Source: an uncultured Bacillota bacterium
Lineage (GTDB): Bacteria > Bacillota > Clostridia > Tissierellales > Tepidimicrobiaceae
DNA: 7,414 nucleotides
Direction of reading: 5' to 3'
NCBI GenBank assembly: GCA_937967955.1
Contig: CALBUB010000091.1
Span: forward strand, 1-7,414
Part shown: positions 1 through 4,620 of the stretch, one piece after another
Layout of the letters: each line of letters begins with the position of its first letter
Numbering within the stretch: position 1 is the stretch's first letter
Program-made: the position numbers and the translations under genes
The notes under the pieces: generated by a model
Seen by the model: only the letters and a program-made list of their open reading frames with translations
The model's database searches: none
What the model was told of the DNA's origin: nothing

Positions 1-422
1 CCTACATTAACCATCTTGTAAAATATTTCCTTAACATAATCCTCTGGCATTAAAAACTCTGCAGCAAATACATCTGCCTTTCTTTCTTCTTCCTTATATT
101 TTTCCTTGTCTATAAATACTTTTTCCTTTTTTAATATATCTTCATTGTAGATTATATGGTAAAGCTCGTGAGCACCAGTGTATCTTTCATGACCTAGGGT
201 AAAATTGCTGTTTAGATAGACTATGAAGTGGTCTTCATAATAGGTGATGAAACCAGAAAGGTCGTCTGTTTCTAAGGGCTTCCTAATTAGAAAGGCAGTT
301 TCTGAAAGGATGTCGAATATGTCGGACAAGCCTTTTTTGGCAAATTTAATCCTGACTTCTTCTGCCAATTCCTTCATCCTAAGCCTAAACAGTTCGTCTG
401 GAATGTTTATTTTTTTATCCAA
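1..422 (-). CDS. ImmA/IrrE-family metallo-endopeptidase (C-terminus cut by window edge)
   Basis: Putative zinc protease of the ImmA/IrrE family. Known members cleave, or help inactivate, a partner XRE repressor in the cytosol. About 140 residues are visible and the frame is still open at the left edge. From the proposed start, HELYH lies at residues 85-89 (HExxH: two zinc His and the catalytic Glu). It is followed by ERKADVFAAEFLMP at 113-126, the usual third-ligand and 'FAAxxLMP' block. I chose a TTG start at 422: it lies 20 bases after the repressor's stop, has AAGGA about 9 bases upstream, and gives the normal family N-terminus (DKKINIPDEL...). The next in-frame ATG, at 377, would remove part of the N-terminal helix and has a poorer ribosome site. 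It is the second gene of a two-gene operon with the XRE repressor, as in ImmR-ImmA pairs. The family is near certain; the start is less so, and the target is inferred from context. Confidence 0.85.
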   Translation of the reverse strand, partial: MDKKINIPDELFRLRMKELAEEVRIKFAKKGLSDIFDILSETAFLIRKPLETDDLSGFITYYEDHFIVYLNSNFTLGHERYTGAHELYHIIYNEDILKKEKVFIDKEKYKEEERKADVFAAEFLMPEDYVKEIFYKMVNV

Positions 423-442
423 GTAAAACCATCCTTCCTTAT

Positions 443-787
443 CTATTTCTCTTCTAAATACATCTTCTTCTGTTCTAGGAATACTTTTACCATCTCTTGA
501 AGTTCAGAAATGTCCTTAAGTGCATCTTGGGAGAAATTTCTCTTTCTAAAAAAGGTAATCATGCTGTCTTCTTCTTCATCAAAAAAATCCTCCATAGACA
601 CATCTAACACCTTAGATATGGCTTTTAGCTCTACAGCTGAAATGGATCTGCTGTTGTTCTCTATTTTGCTTAGAGTCTCCCTTTTCATATTTATGCCTTC
701 TTCTTTCAGTGCTTCTACCAGTTGTAATTGGCTCAGTCCCTTTTTTTCTCTAAAGCTGCGTATCTTCTTACCTATTTGCTGTTTCAT
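443..787 (-). CDS. XRE-family (Cro/C1-type) transcriptional repressor, partner of the ImmA-like protease
   Basis: DNA-binding regulator of 114 residues. A Cro/C1 helix-turn-helix occupies about residues 5-68 (IGKKIRSFREKKGLSQLQLV, then ETLSKIENNSRSISAVELKAISKVL and VSMEDFF). A short acidic linker (DEEEDS) and a charged helix at 82-114 follow, probably for oligomerisation or protease recognition. I chose the ATG at 787 because GGAGG sits 8 bases upstream and the XRE fold starts at once. An in-frame extension to 928 would place the promoter inside the gene and adds a hydrophobic, non-XRE sequence. The ImmA-like gene starts 20 bases downstream. The promoter carries a palindrome over the -10 box, so autorepression is likely. 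By analogy with ImmR/ImmA it may hold a stress- or element-linked regulon, but no such target is visible here. Confidence 0.9.
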   Translation of the reverse strand: MKQQIGKKIRSFREKKGLSQLQLVEALKEEGINMKRETLSKIENNSRSISAVELKAISKVLDVSMEDFFDEEEDSMITFFRKRNFSQDALKDISELQEMVKVFLEQKKMYLEEK

Positions 788-795
788 AAAGAAAA

Positions 796-841
796 CCTCC
801 TTGTAATATAATATTACATCATAAGAGGGTTCTCTTGTCAA
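796..841 (-). promoter_or_regulatory. Promoter, palindromic operator and ribosome site of the XRE-ImmA operon
   Basis: On the minus strand TTGACA (841-836) and TGTAAT (818-813) are separated by 17 bases, a near-consensus vegetative promoter. The -10 box forms one end of a perfect palindrome, TGTAATATAATATTACA on the plus strand at 802-818 (two 8-base arms around one base). GGAGG follows at 800-796, 8 bases before the ATG at 787. A repressor bound to the palindrome would cover the -10 box and the start of the transcript. The obvious candidate is the XRE protein encoded just downstream. Confidence 0.75.
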
Positions 842-915
842 TAAAACTATAGTACTGTTATTTTTTGTTAGATATTTTAAAAATATAACTAAACCTTTGA
901 CAATTAATAGAGCAT

Positions 916-1038
916 ATGATAGTATCAATGTACATGGTATTTATAGCATACCTAGAAGGAATTGAAACAAGAAACTTTCCAATAGAAGATCAAATCGAAA
1001 GGGATAAGTTTAAAAACAAAAGGATTGAGTTCTATTAA
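916..1038 (+). CDS. Doubtful 40-residue open frame, possibly a gene remnant
   Basis: The plus strand holds an open frame of 40 codons (start MIVSMYMVFIAYLEGIETRN, end KNKRIEFY), with further ATGs at 928 and 934. The composition is protein-like (mixed charged and aromatic residues), but there is no convincing ribosome site upstream and I recognise no family. Its TAA at 1036-1038 is at the centre of the terminator hairpin at 1018-1055. That is what one might see if the tail of an older gene were left beside a terminator. It could equally be chance in AT-rich DNA. Confidence 0.2.
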   Translation: MIVSMYMVFIAYLEGIETRNFPIEDQIERDKFKNKRIEFY

Positions 1039-1060
1039 TAGAACCCAATCCTTTTTATAT
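1018..1060 (-). terminator. Intrinsic terminator after the degV-family gene, possibly bidirectional
   Basis: Two 19-base arms (1018-1036 and 1037-1055) are complementary with a single A/C mismatch on one strand, which is a G-U pair on the other. The hairpin has a GGATTG/CAATCC core. On the minus strand it lies just after the degV stop at 1065 and is followed by A/T-rich sequence with a T-run (TTTTGTTTTT). On the plus strand CCTTTTTATAT follows, so it could also stop transcription coming from the left. Confidence 0.8.
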
Positions 1061-1064
1061 AGTT

Positions 1065-1910
1065 TTAGTCATTTAAAAAGCCTATGGCAACAACTCCTGG
1101 GCCTGTGTGGGTACCGATAACTGGCCCTACTTCTGATTCAATTATGTTTTTGACTGCATATTTATCTATAAGCATTTTCCTTAAAGCATCAACCCTCTCT
1201 TGGGCCCTTGCATGAAATAGGAGTACTGTTTTATCTTCTAGTTTGAAATTGTTACTGCTAAGCCATTTGTCCATCCACTTAAGCACATTATTATTACCTC
1301 TAACCTTATCCAGTACGGCAATTTGGCCACTTTTTACAGTTATAATAGGCTTTATATTCAATAATGTACCAGCTATAGCTTGGGTTTTAGACAGCCTTCC
1401 ACCTTTTAGCAAGTATTTAAGAGTATCTATGGCTGCTACTAGTGTAACCTTATCTTTAACCTTTTCTAAAGTATCTACTATTTCTTCTATTTTTTTATTC
1501 TCTTCAATCAATTCAATGGCCTTTAACACTAAGGAAAAAGTACCTAAGCAAGCACTTTTAGAATCTATAAGGTGGATTCTATCTTCATCCCCAATTATAT
1601 CCTTTGCCATAACTGCCGATTGATAAGTACCGCTAAGTTCTGAAGCAATGAATATTCCTAAAACCTCATCTCCCTCGTCTAATATCTTTCTAAATACCTT
1701 TTCAAAAGCAGCTGGTGAAGCTTGTGATGTAGTTGGTAACTTGTCTGCTTTGCTGAGCTTATCGAAAAACTCATCAGTAGCTAATTCCACTTTATCTAAA
1801 TAAGAACCATCTTCAAAGTTAACTACAAGTGGTACCATCTCTATATTGTATTTCTCCAGTATTTCTTTTGTCACATCTGATGAACTATCAACGACTATTC
1901 TAATACCCAT
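1065..1910 (-). CDS. DegV family protein, fatty-acid-binding (FakB-like)
   Basis: Cytosolic DegV-family protein of 281 residues, the usual family length. Family members bind a fatty acid and, as FakB, present it to the kinase FakA so exogenous fatty acids enter phospholipid synthesis. Visible motifs are the N-terminal DSSSD (8-12), TTSQASP (60-66), SGTYQSA (93-99), DSKSACLGT (about 120-128), a GGRLSKTQA block mid-protein, and GTHTGPG near the C-terminus with His at 268. Thr61, Ser93 and this His correspond to the residues that hold the fatty-acid carboxylate in characterised FakB proteins. I chose the ATG at 1910, with AAAGGAG 5 bases upstream; a GTG at 1925 is in frame but has a worse site. 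The FabT-like regulator gene ends 102 bases upstream on the same strand, and the intervening leader carries FabT-box-like palindromes. The fatty-acid chain type cannot be read from the sequence. Confidence 0.93.
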   Translation of the reverse strand: MGIRIVVDSSSDVTKEILEKYNIEMVPLVVNFEDGSYLDKVELATDEFFDKLSKADKLPTTSQASPAAFEKVFRKILDEGDEVLGIFIASELSGTYQSAVMAKDIIGDEDRIHLIDSKSACLGTFSLVLKAIELIEENKKIEEIVDTLEKVKDKVTLVAAIDTLKYLLKGGRLSKTQAIAGTLLNIKPIITVKSGQIAVLDKVRGNNNVLKWMDKWLSSNNFKLEDKTVLLFHARAQERVDALRKMLIDKYAVKNIIESEVGPVIGTHTGPGVVAIGFLND

Positions 1911-1948
1911 GGCTACTCCTTTCACATCCTTTAATTTTCTTTTTTTGA

Positions 1949-1977
1949 TTTGAAATTCAAACCTTTTGAATATTAAA
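1949..1977. promoter_or_regulatory. FabT-box-like operator array upstream of the degV-family gene
   Basis: On the plus strand, half-sites alternate every 8 bases: TTTGA (1949), TCAAA (1957), TTTGA (1965) and a one-mismatch TTAAA (1973). The first two form TTTGAAATTCAAA, which differs at one position from TTTGATATTCAAA in the leader of the MarR gene. TTCAAACCTTTTGAA at 1956-1970 is a second perfect 6-base-arm palindrome. The array lies 39-67 bases upstream of the degV ATG. I found no convincing -35/-10 pair around it, so degV transcription may partly be read-through from the upstream gene. Confidence 0.6.
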
Positions 1978-1990
1978 ATATTATGCTTAT

Positions 1991-2014
1991 TTAAATCCCG
2001 ATAGACTCGGGATT
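1991..2014 (-). terminator. Weak hairpin at the end of the MarR gene, possibly a leaky terminator
   Basis: AATCCCGA (1994-2001) and TCGGGATT (2007-2014) form a perfect 8-bp stem with a 5-base loop. It overlaps the TAA stop at 2013-2015 of the regulator gene. The bases after it on the minus strand (TTAAATAAG) are not a proper T-run. It may therefore terminate poorly and let some transcription continue into the degV-family gene. Confidence 0.5.
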
Positions 2015-2459
2015 AGCTAATTTTGTACTTCTTTTTAAAGAACTCATCAATATTTGAGAGTACTTTAACTAGAAGTTTTACTTCATCCTCCTCTAAAGCC
2101 TCCAAAACACTTGCTACTAAATCCTTATGGAAGTCTTCGTGGGCTTTGTAAGCCTTTATGCCCTTTTCTGTTAGTTTAATGAGTACTACCCGCCTATCCT
2201 CTTTTGAACGGCGTCTTTCAACATAGCCTTTCCTTATTAAGTTGTCTATGGCTATTGTAAGGGTCCCGGATGTAATTCCCAGTACCTTTGCTGTTTCAGA
2301 CATGCTGGGTTCTCTGTTTATTCCTATGTTATCGATTATATGCATCTCCTTAATGGATAGGTCTGAAAACTCTCCTTTTTTAAGGCATTTTTCTTCAATA
2401 TCTAGTACATTGGCAAAGAGCCTGACTAGTATGTCGTTTATGGATTTACCATAGTCCAT
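2013..2459 (-). CDS. MarR-family transcriptional regulator, FabT-like
   Basis: Winged-helix repressor of 148 residues. FabT proteins bind acyl-ACP and repress fatty-acid synthesis genes in streptococci and relatives. Visible parts are an N-terminal dimerisation helix (INDILVRLFANVLDIEE), the block DLSIKEMHIIDNIG at 33-46, the helix-turn-helix at about 52-78 (SMSETAKVLGITSGTLTIAI, then DNLIRKGY), the wing RRRSKEDRRVVLIKLTEKG at 82-100, and C-terminal helices with HEDFHKDLV. The KEMHxID block, the GTLT recognition helix and the H..FH..LV segment are, from memory, closely like streptococcal FabT. I chose the ATG at 2459 because GAGGTG lies 6 bases upstream; a longer frame starting at 2489 would begin inside the operator and -10 region. 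The promoter and operator suggest autorepression, and the same site stands before the degV-family gene downstream. MarR assignment is certain; FabT function is an inference. Confidence 0.92.
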   Translation of the reverse strand: MDYGKSINDILVRLFANVLDIEEKCLKKGEFSDLSIKEMHIIDNIGINREPSMSETAKVLGITSGTLTIAIDNLIRKGYVERRRSKEDRRVVLIKLTEKGIKAYKAHEDFHKDLVASVLEALEEDEVKLLVKVLSNIDEFFKKKYKIS

Positions 2460-2465
2460 ATTAAG

Positions 2466-2519
2466 CACCTCAAATATTTTGATATTCAAATTATATTAGA
2501 TGGACATACCTTTTGTCAA
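2466..2519 (-). promoter_or_regulatory. Promoter with FabT-box-like operator for the MarR gene
   Basis: On the minus strand TTGACA (2519-2514) and TATAAT (2495-2490) are 18 bases apart, both matching consensus exactly. Immediately downstream, on plus-strand reading, TCAAA (2470), TTTGA (2478) and TCAAA (2486) alternate every 8 bases, giving two overlapping 5-3-5 palindromes. The minus-strand form AATTTGAATATCAAAAT agrees with the pneumococcal FabT box as I recall it (ANTTTGATTATCAAATT) at all but two positions. The site spans the end of the -10 box, the likely transcription start and the first bases of the ribosome site (GAGGTG, 2471-2466). Binding there should block initiation. Confidence 0.8.
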
Positions 2520-2532
2520 GAGAATAAATAAA

Positions 2533-2913
2533 CTAAAATATCTAAGGCTATATCTGTTTTTTGAAGATGGCCTCCTAAATATCTACCAATAAAAGAATGG
2601 GAAGGAAAGCCAGTAAAATATATAAGATTCTGTTTCTGTATGGGAAAATGGCTCAACTATATTTGAAGCTCTCAAGGATAAGCTTAATGATAAAAGCCTC
2701 TTATTAACTTTAGAAGAGTATTTTAAACATAATATGGACATAAATAAAGTAGCTGAAGCCCTGTTTATACATAAGAATACCGTCAGGTATAGGCTTAGTA
2801 AAATAGCTAAAATGACAAATTTAGATATGAACCTGTTTGAAAACAACTTTAAACTATTTCTATTTCACCTATATACAAAAATAATAGAACTCTCCGGTTC
2901 TCCTAACATTTAA
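2533..2913 (+). pseudogene. Decayed PucR/CdaR-type regulator, C-terminal part only
   Basis: Remnant of a PucR/CdaR-family transcription factor. The open part (2626-2910) encodes the C-terminal helix-turn-helix typical of the family: LLLTLEEYFKHNMDINKVAE, then ALFIHKNTVRYRLSKIAKMTN, followed by a family-like tail (FKLFLFHLYTKI). The same frame upstream reads YLRLYLFFEDGLLNIYQ, resembling the LGLYRLLL segment that precedes this domain. It is broken by in-frame stops at 2602, 2614 and 2623 (caa-taa, cag-taa, ata-taa). There is no start codon or ribosome site giving a useful product, and the N-terminal several hundred residues are missing. The left end abuts the -35 box of the divergent MarR gene, so a deletion probably joined these segments. 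The terminator at 2915-2937 is retained. The family call rests on the HTH motif; the original regulon is unknown. Confidence 0.75.
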
Positions 2914-2914
2914 A

Positions 2915-2945
2915 GCTCCCCTACTTAATAGGGGAGCCCACTTTT
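2915..2945. terminator. Convergent terminator between the PucR remnant and pcp
   Basis: GCTCCCCTA (2915-2923) and TAGGGGAGC (2929-2937) form a perfect 9-bp GC-rich stem with a 5-base loop. It lies two bases after the remnant's stop on the plus strand, followed by CCACTTTT. It also lies 12 bases after the pcp stop on the minus strand, followed by TTTAAATG. The hairpin could serve both directions, although neither T-run is long. Confidence 0.75.
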
Positions 2946-2949
2946 CCCA

Positions 2950-3591
2950 TTAATGGATTTCTCCTCCAACTGCTTTTATGTCCTCATCGTATTTGATAGC
3001 TGCCTCTATTGCAATTTCAAGCCCTTTTACTATAAGATCTAAACTCATACTTGGACTATCCTTCTTATCTATTACTTGTTCTGGTAAGAAGGGGATGTGT
3101 ATGAAACCACCTTTCATAGAAGGATACTGTTTATTTATATAATATAAAAGGCCATACATCACATGGTTGCACACATAGGTACCAGCTGTGTTGGATACTT
3201 CTGCTGGGATATTTTCATCCTTCATAGCTTTTACCATGGCTTTTATGGGTAAATTAGAAAAATAAGCATTTTCTCCATCTTCAAATATAGGTTCATCAAT
3301 AGGCTGATTGCCTTCATTATCAGGTATTCTGCCATCGTTTATATTGATTGCAACCCTCTCTACACTGATTCTACTCCTTCCACCTGCCTGGCCTACACAA
3401 ATAGTTATGTCTGGCTGGTGCTCATTTAAAGCCTTCTCCAATCTTTCTATAGATTTACCAAATACTGTAGGCAATTCCACCTTGATTATATCAGCACCAG
3501 CAATTTTATCTGGCAACCTTTTTACTGCTTCAATAGACGGATTTACTTTTTCTCCACCAAAGGGATCAAAGCCTGTTACTAATACTTTCAT
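2950..3591 (-). CDS. pcp: Pyroglutamyl-peptidase I (pyrrolidone-carboxylate peptidase, family C15)
   Basis: Cytosolic cysteine peptidase that removes N-terminal pyroglutamate (5-oxoproline) from peptides. The 213 residues match the family's usual length. It begins with the hallmark MKVLVTGFDPFGGEKVNPS, followed by the substrate-pocket and catalytic blocks GQAGGRSRISVERVAIN, SNTAGTYVCNHVMYGLLY and GFIHIPFLPEQ. The triad is Glu78, Cys141 and His165; the spacing of 63 and 24 residues equals that of the Bacillus amyloliquefaciens enzyme (Glu81, Cys144, His168). The ATG at 3591 has AAGGAGG 7 bases upstream. The gene stands alone between its own promoter and the convergent terminator. The usual 5-oxoproline-metabolism neighbours (DUF969/DUF979, PxpABC) are not in the window. 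Confidence 0.97.
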   Translation of the reverse strand: MKVLVTGFDPFGGEKVNPSIEAVKRLPDKIAGADIIKVELPTVFGKSIERLEKALNEHQPDITICVGQAGGRSRISVERVAININDGRIPDNEGNQPIDEPIFEDGENAYFSNLPIKAMVKAMKDENIPAEVSNTAGTYVCNHVMYGLLYYINKQYPSMKGGFIHIPFLPEQVIDKKDSPSMSLDLIVKGLEIAIEAAIKYDEDIKAVGGEIH

Positions 3592-3598
3592 AATATAA

Positions 3599-3641
3599 CC
3601 TCCTTCCTATTTATTATAGCTATCAAGAAAGGCAAAAGCAA
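3599..3641 (-). promoter_or_regulatory. Likely pcp promoter and strong ribosome site
   Basis: On the minus strand TATAAT (3618-3613) lies 17 bases after TTGCTT (3641-3636), giving a perfect -10 box with a weak -35. AAGGAGG (3605-3599) follows, so the 5' leader would be very short. No operator-like repeat is obvious. Confidence 0.55.
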
Positions 3642-3752
3642 TTATTCAATTTATTCTGTAGAATAGCTACTAAGTTTTCTAAAATTTATTACATTATTAT
3701 ATACAGTGTGTAGAAATTGCAAAAGAAATTACTTTTAAAATGATGTTATAGT

Positions 3753-3781
3753 TTGAAAAGTTTGGCAAACGGATATATTAT
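3753..3781 (+). promoter_or_regulatory. Promoter of the SinR-like XRE gene with an internal palindrome
   Basis: TTGAAA (3753-3758) and TATTAT (3776-3781) are separated by 17 bases. The spacer holds the perfect palindrome GTTTGGCAAAC (3760-3770, 5-base arms around one G). A protein bound there would sit between the -35 and -10 boxes and block RNA polymerase, and the XRE regulator encoded 70 bases downstream is the natural candidate. The leader from about 3788 to 3852 contains a second TATAAT-like run, so the exact start is uncertain. Confidence 0.5.
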
Positions 3782-3852
3782 AATAATAAAATCTTTTGTT
3801 AAATTTTCTCAAGGCTTTACTTATATAAAAATATAATGTTAGGAGAATCTCT

Positions 3853-4218
3853 ATGGATGTTGGACTTAGGGTAAAACAACTTAGAAAAATGCGAAAAATG
3901 ACAACTAAGGAGCTTTCCGCACTCTGTGGCGTATCCCAGTCTACTATTAGCAAACTGGAAAATGGAAATAGGACGCCAGATATACCTATTATTCAGAAGA
4001 TATGTGATGCTTTTGGTATTACCCTATTGGATTTTTTCATGACTGAAAAGGTAGATGAACCTTTAAGTGACAGCTTAGTGGAACTAATATACATAGCTAA
4101 ACAGTTAGATGAGGAGCAAGTGGAGAAGCTCTGCGCCTTTTTAAGAAGTTTTATTGAAAAAGAAAGGACCTTTGAAGCTAGAGGTATATCAAGGGAGAAG
4201 ATTAAAAATATAGGTTAA
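3853..4218 (+). CDS. Helix-turn-helix (XRE/SinR-like) transcriptional regulator
   Basis: Protein of 121 residues. An N-terminal Cro/C1 helix-turn-helix covers about 5-62 (VGLRVKQLRKMRKMTTKELS, then SQSTISKLENGNRTPDIPII and LLDFFM). A second helical segment follows at 72-103 (LSDSLVELIYIAKQLDEEQV, EKLCAFLRSFIEKE), resembling the C-terminal dimerisation helices of many clostridial SinR-like regulators. A basic tail ends the protein. AGGAG lies 7 bases before the ATG. The gene is a single-gene unit: its own promoter is upstream and a terminator begins 20 bases after the stop. The palindrome in its promoter suggests autoregulation. No ligand domain, protease partner or SinI-like antagonist is visible. 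What it controls is unknown; the riboswitch-permease unit downstream has its own promoter. Confidence 0.92.
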   Translation: MDVGLRVKQLRKMRKMTTKELSALCGVSQSTISKLENGNRTPDIPIIQKICDAFGITLLDFFMTEKVDEPLSDSLVELIYIAKQLDEEQVEKLCAFLRSFIEKERTFEARGISREKIKNIG

Positions 4219-4237
4219 TTTTTGTACATGTCTTTTT

Positions 4238-4272
4238 AGGGCCGGAAAAGCTCCTATAGGCTCTCTTTTTTT
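4238..4272 (+). terminator. Intrinsic terminator of the SinR-like gene
   Basis: AGGGCC (4238-4243) pairs with GGCTCT (4259-4264), with one G-U pair. An inner GGA/TCC stem extends the hairpin, and a run of seven T follows (4266-4272). It separates this gene from the riboswitch-permease unit. Confidence 0.8.
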
Positions 4273-4370
4273 GTTTTTGCATCCTTTTCCCCTTTACAAT
4301 TCCAAACATTTGGTAATAAATAAATCCTTGACTAAGATTATTAATTGTGTTAGTTTATTATTGTGTTTGT

Positions 4371-4399
4371 TTGTAGATAATTGTCGTAAGCCCTATATA
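4371..4399 (+). promoter_or_regulatory. Candidate promoter of the riboswitch-permease unit
   Basis: TTGTAG (4371-4376) and TATATA (4394-4399) are 17 bases apart, placing the transcript start near 4406, about 14 bases before the aptamer's P1 helix. An alternative TTGACT at 4328-4333 has no good -10 at the right distance. The rest of 4273-4370 is AT-rich without a gene. Confidence 0.5.
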
Positions 4400-4419
4400 A
4401 AATTTAATATGAGTTTAAC

Positions 4420-4491
4420 CACTCATATAATCCTGCCATAAATGGGGGCGGGAGTCTCTACGTGGCAACCCTAATTGCCACACTATGAGTG
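4420..4491 (+). ncRNA. Purine riboswitch aptamer, guanine/hypoxanthine class
   Basis: Classic three-way junction. P1 is CACTCATA (4420-4427) with TATGAGTG (4484-4491). J1/2 is TATAATC, with the U22 equivalent at 4428. P2 is CCTGCC (4432-4437) with GGCGGG (4447-4452), one G-U pair. J2/3 is AGTCTCTAC (4453-4461), with U47 and U51 equivalents at 4455 and 4459. P3 is GTGGCA with TGCCAC (4462-4481). The ligand-pairing base (position 74) is C at 4483, which in this family means guanine or hypoxanthine rather than adenine. L2 and L3, as I fold them, are 9 and 8 bases instead of 7 each, and the flipped-out base 48 is C. It lies just upstream of an NCS2 purine permease gene, as expected. Confidence 0.95.
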
Positions 4492-4554
4492 TTCAAATGC
4501 TGCTACAAATATCCAAGCATTTTTTGTGCTTGTTTTTGGGTATTTGTAATTTTT

Positions 4555-4590
4555 GCGGTTGATTGAACACTAATCAACCGCTTTTTTATT
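4555..4590 (+). terminator. Riboswitch expression-platform terminator
   Basis: GCGGTTGATT (4555-4564) and AATCAACCGC (4572-4581) form a perfect 10-bp stem with a 7-base loop, followed by six T (4582-4587). It lies between the aptamer and the permease start. The sequence AGTGTTCAA (4488-4496), which includes half of the P1 3' strand, is fully complementary to TTGAACACT (4563-4571) in the loop and stem edge. P1 formation and this pairing exclude each other. The arrangement fits an OFF switch: guanine bound, P1 formed, terminator formed, permease off. A second hairpin (4504-4548, TACAAATA/TATTTGTA with inner AAGCA/TGCTT) lies between the two pairing strands and has its own short T-run. Confidence 0.85.
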
Positions 4591-4620
4591 TTAATATTAA
4601 ATAGACGGAGGGAAAACTTG

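Noticed and set aside
244..426. Plus-strand 60-codon frame
   Set aside because: It lies antisense to the ImmA-like protease, whose HExxH and downstream motifs are convincing.
788..928. N-terminal extension of the XRE repressor
   Set aside because: It would run through the promoter, the palindrome and the ribosome site. The ATG at 787 has a good GGAGG and starts at the fold boundary.
2583..2846. Minus-strand 87-codon frame across the PucR remnant
   Set aside because: The plus-strand frame carries a clear family HTH motif. The antisense frame has no ribosome site or family.
4302..4313. CCAAACATTTGG palindrome upstream of the riboswitch promoter
   Set aside because: It is 12 bases long but not placed on a promoter element and does not match the other operators; likely chance.
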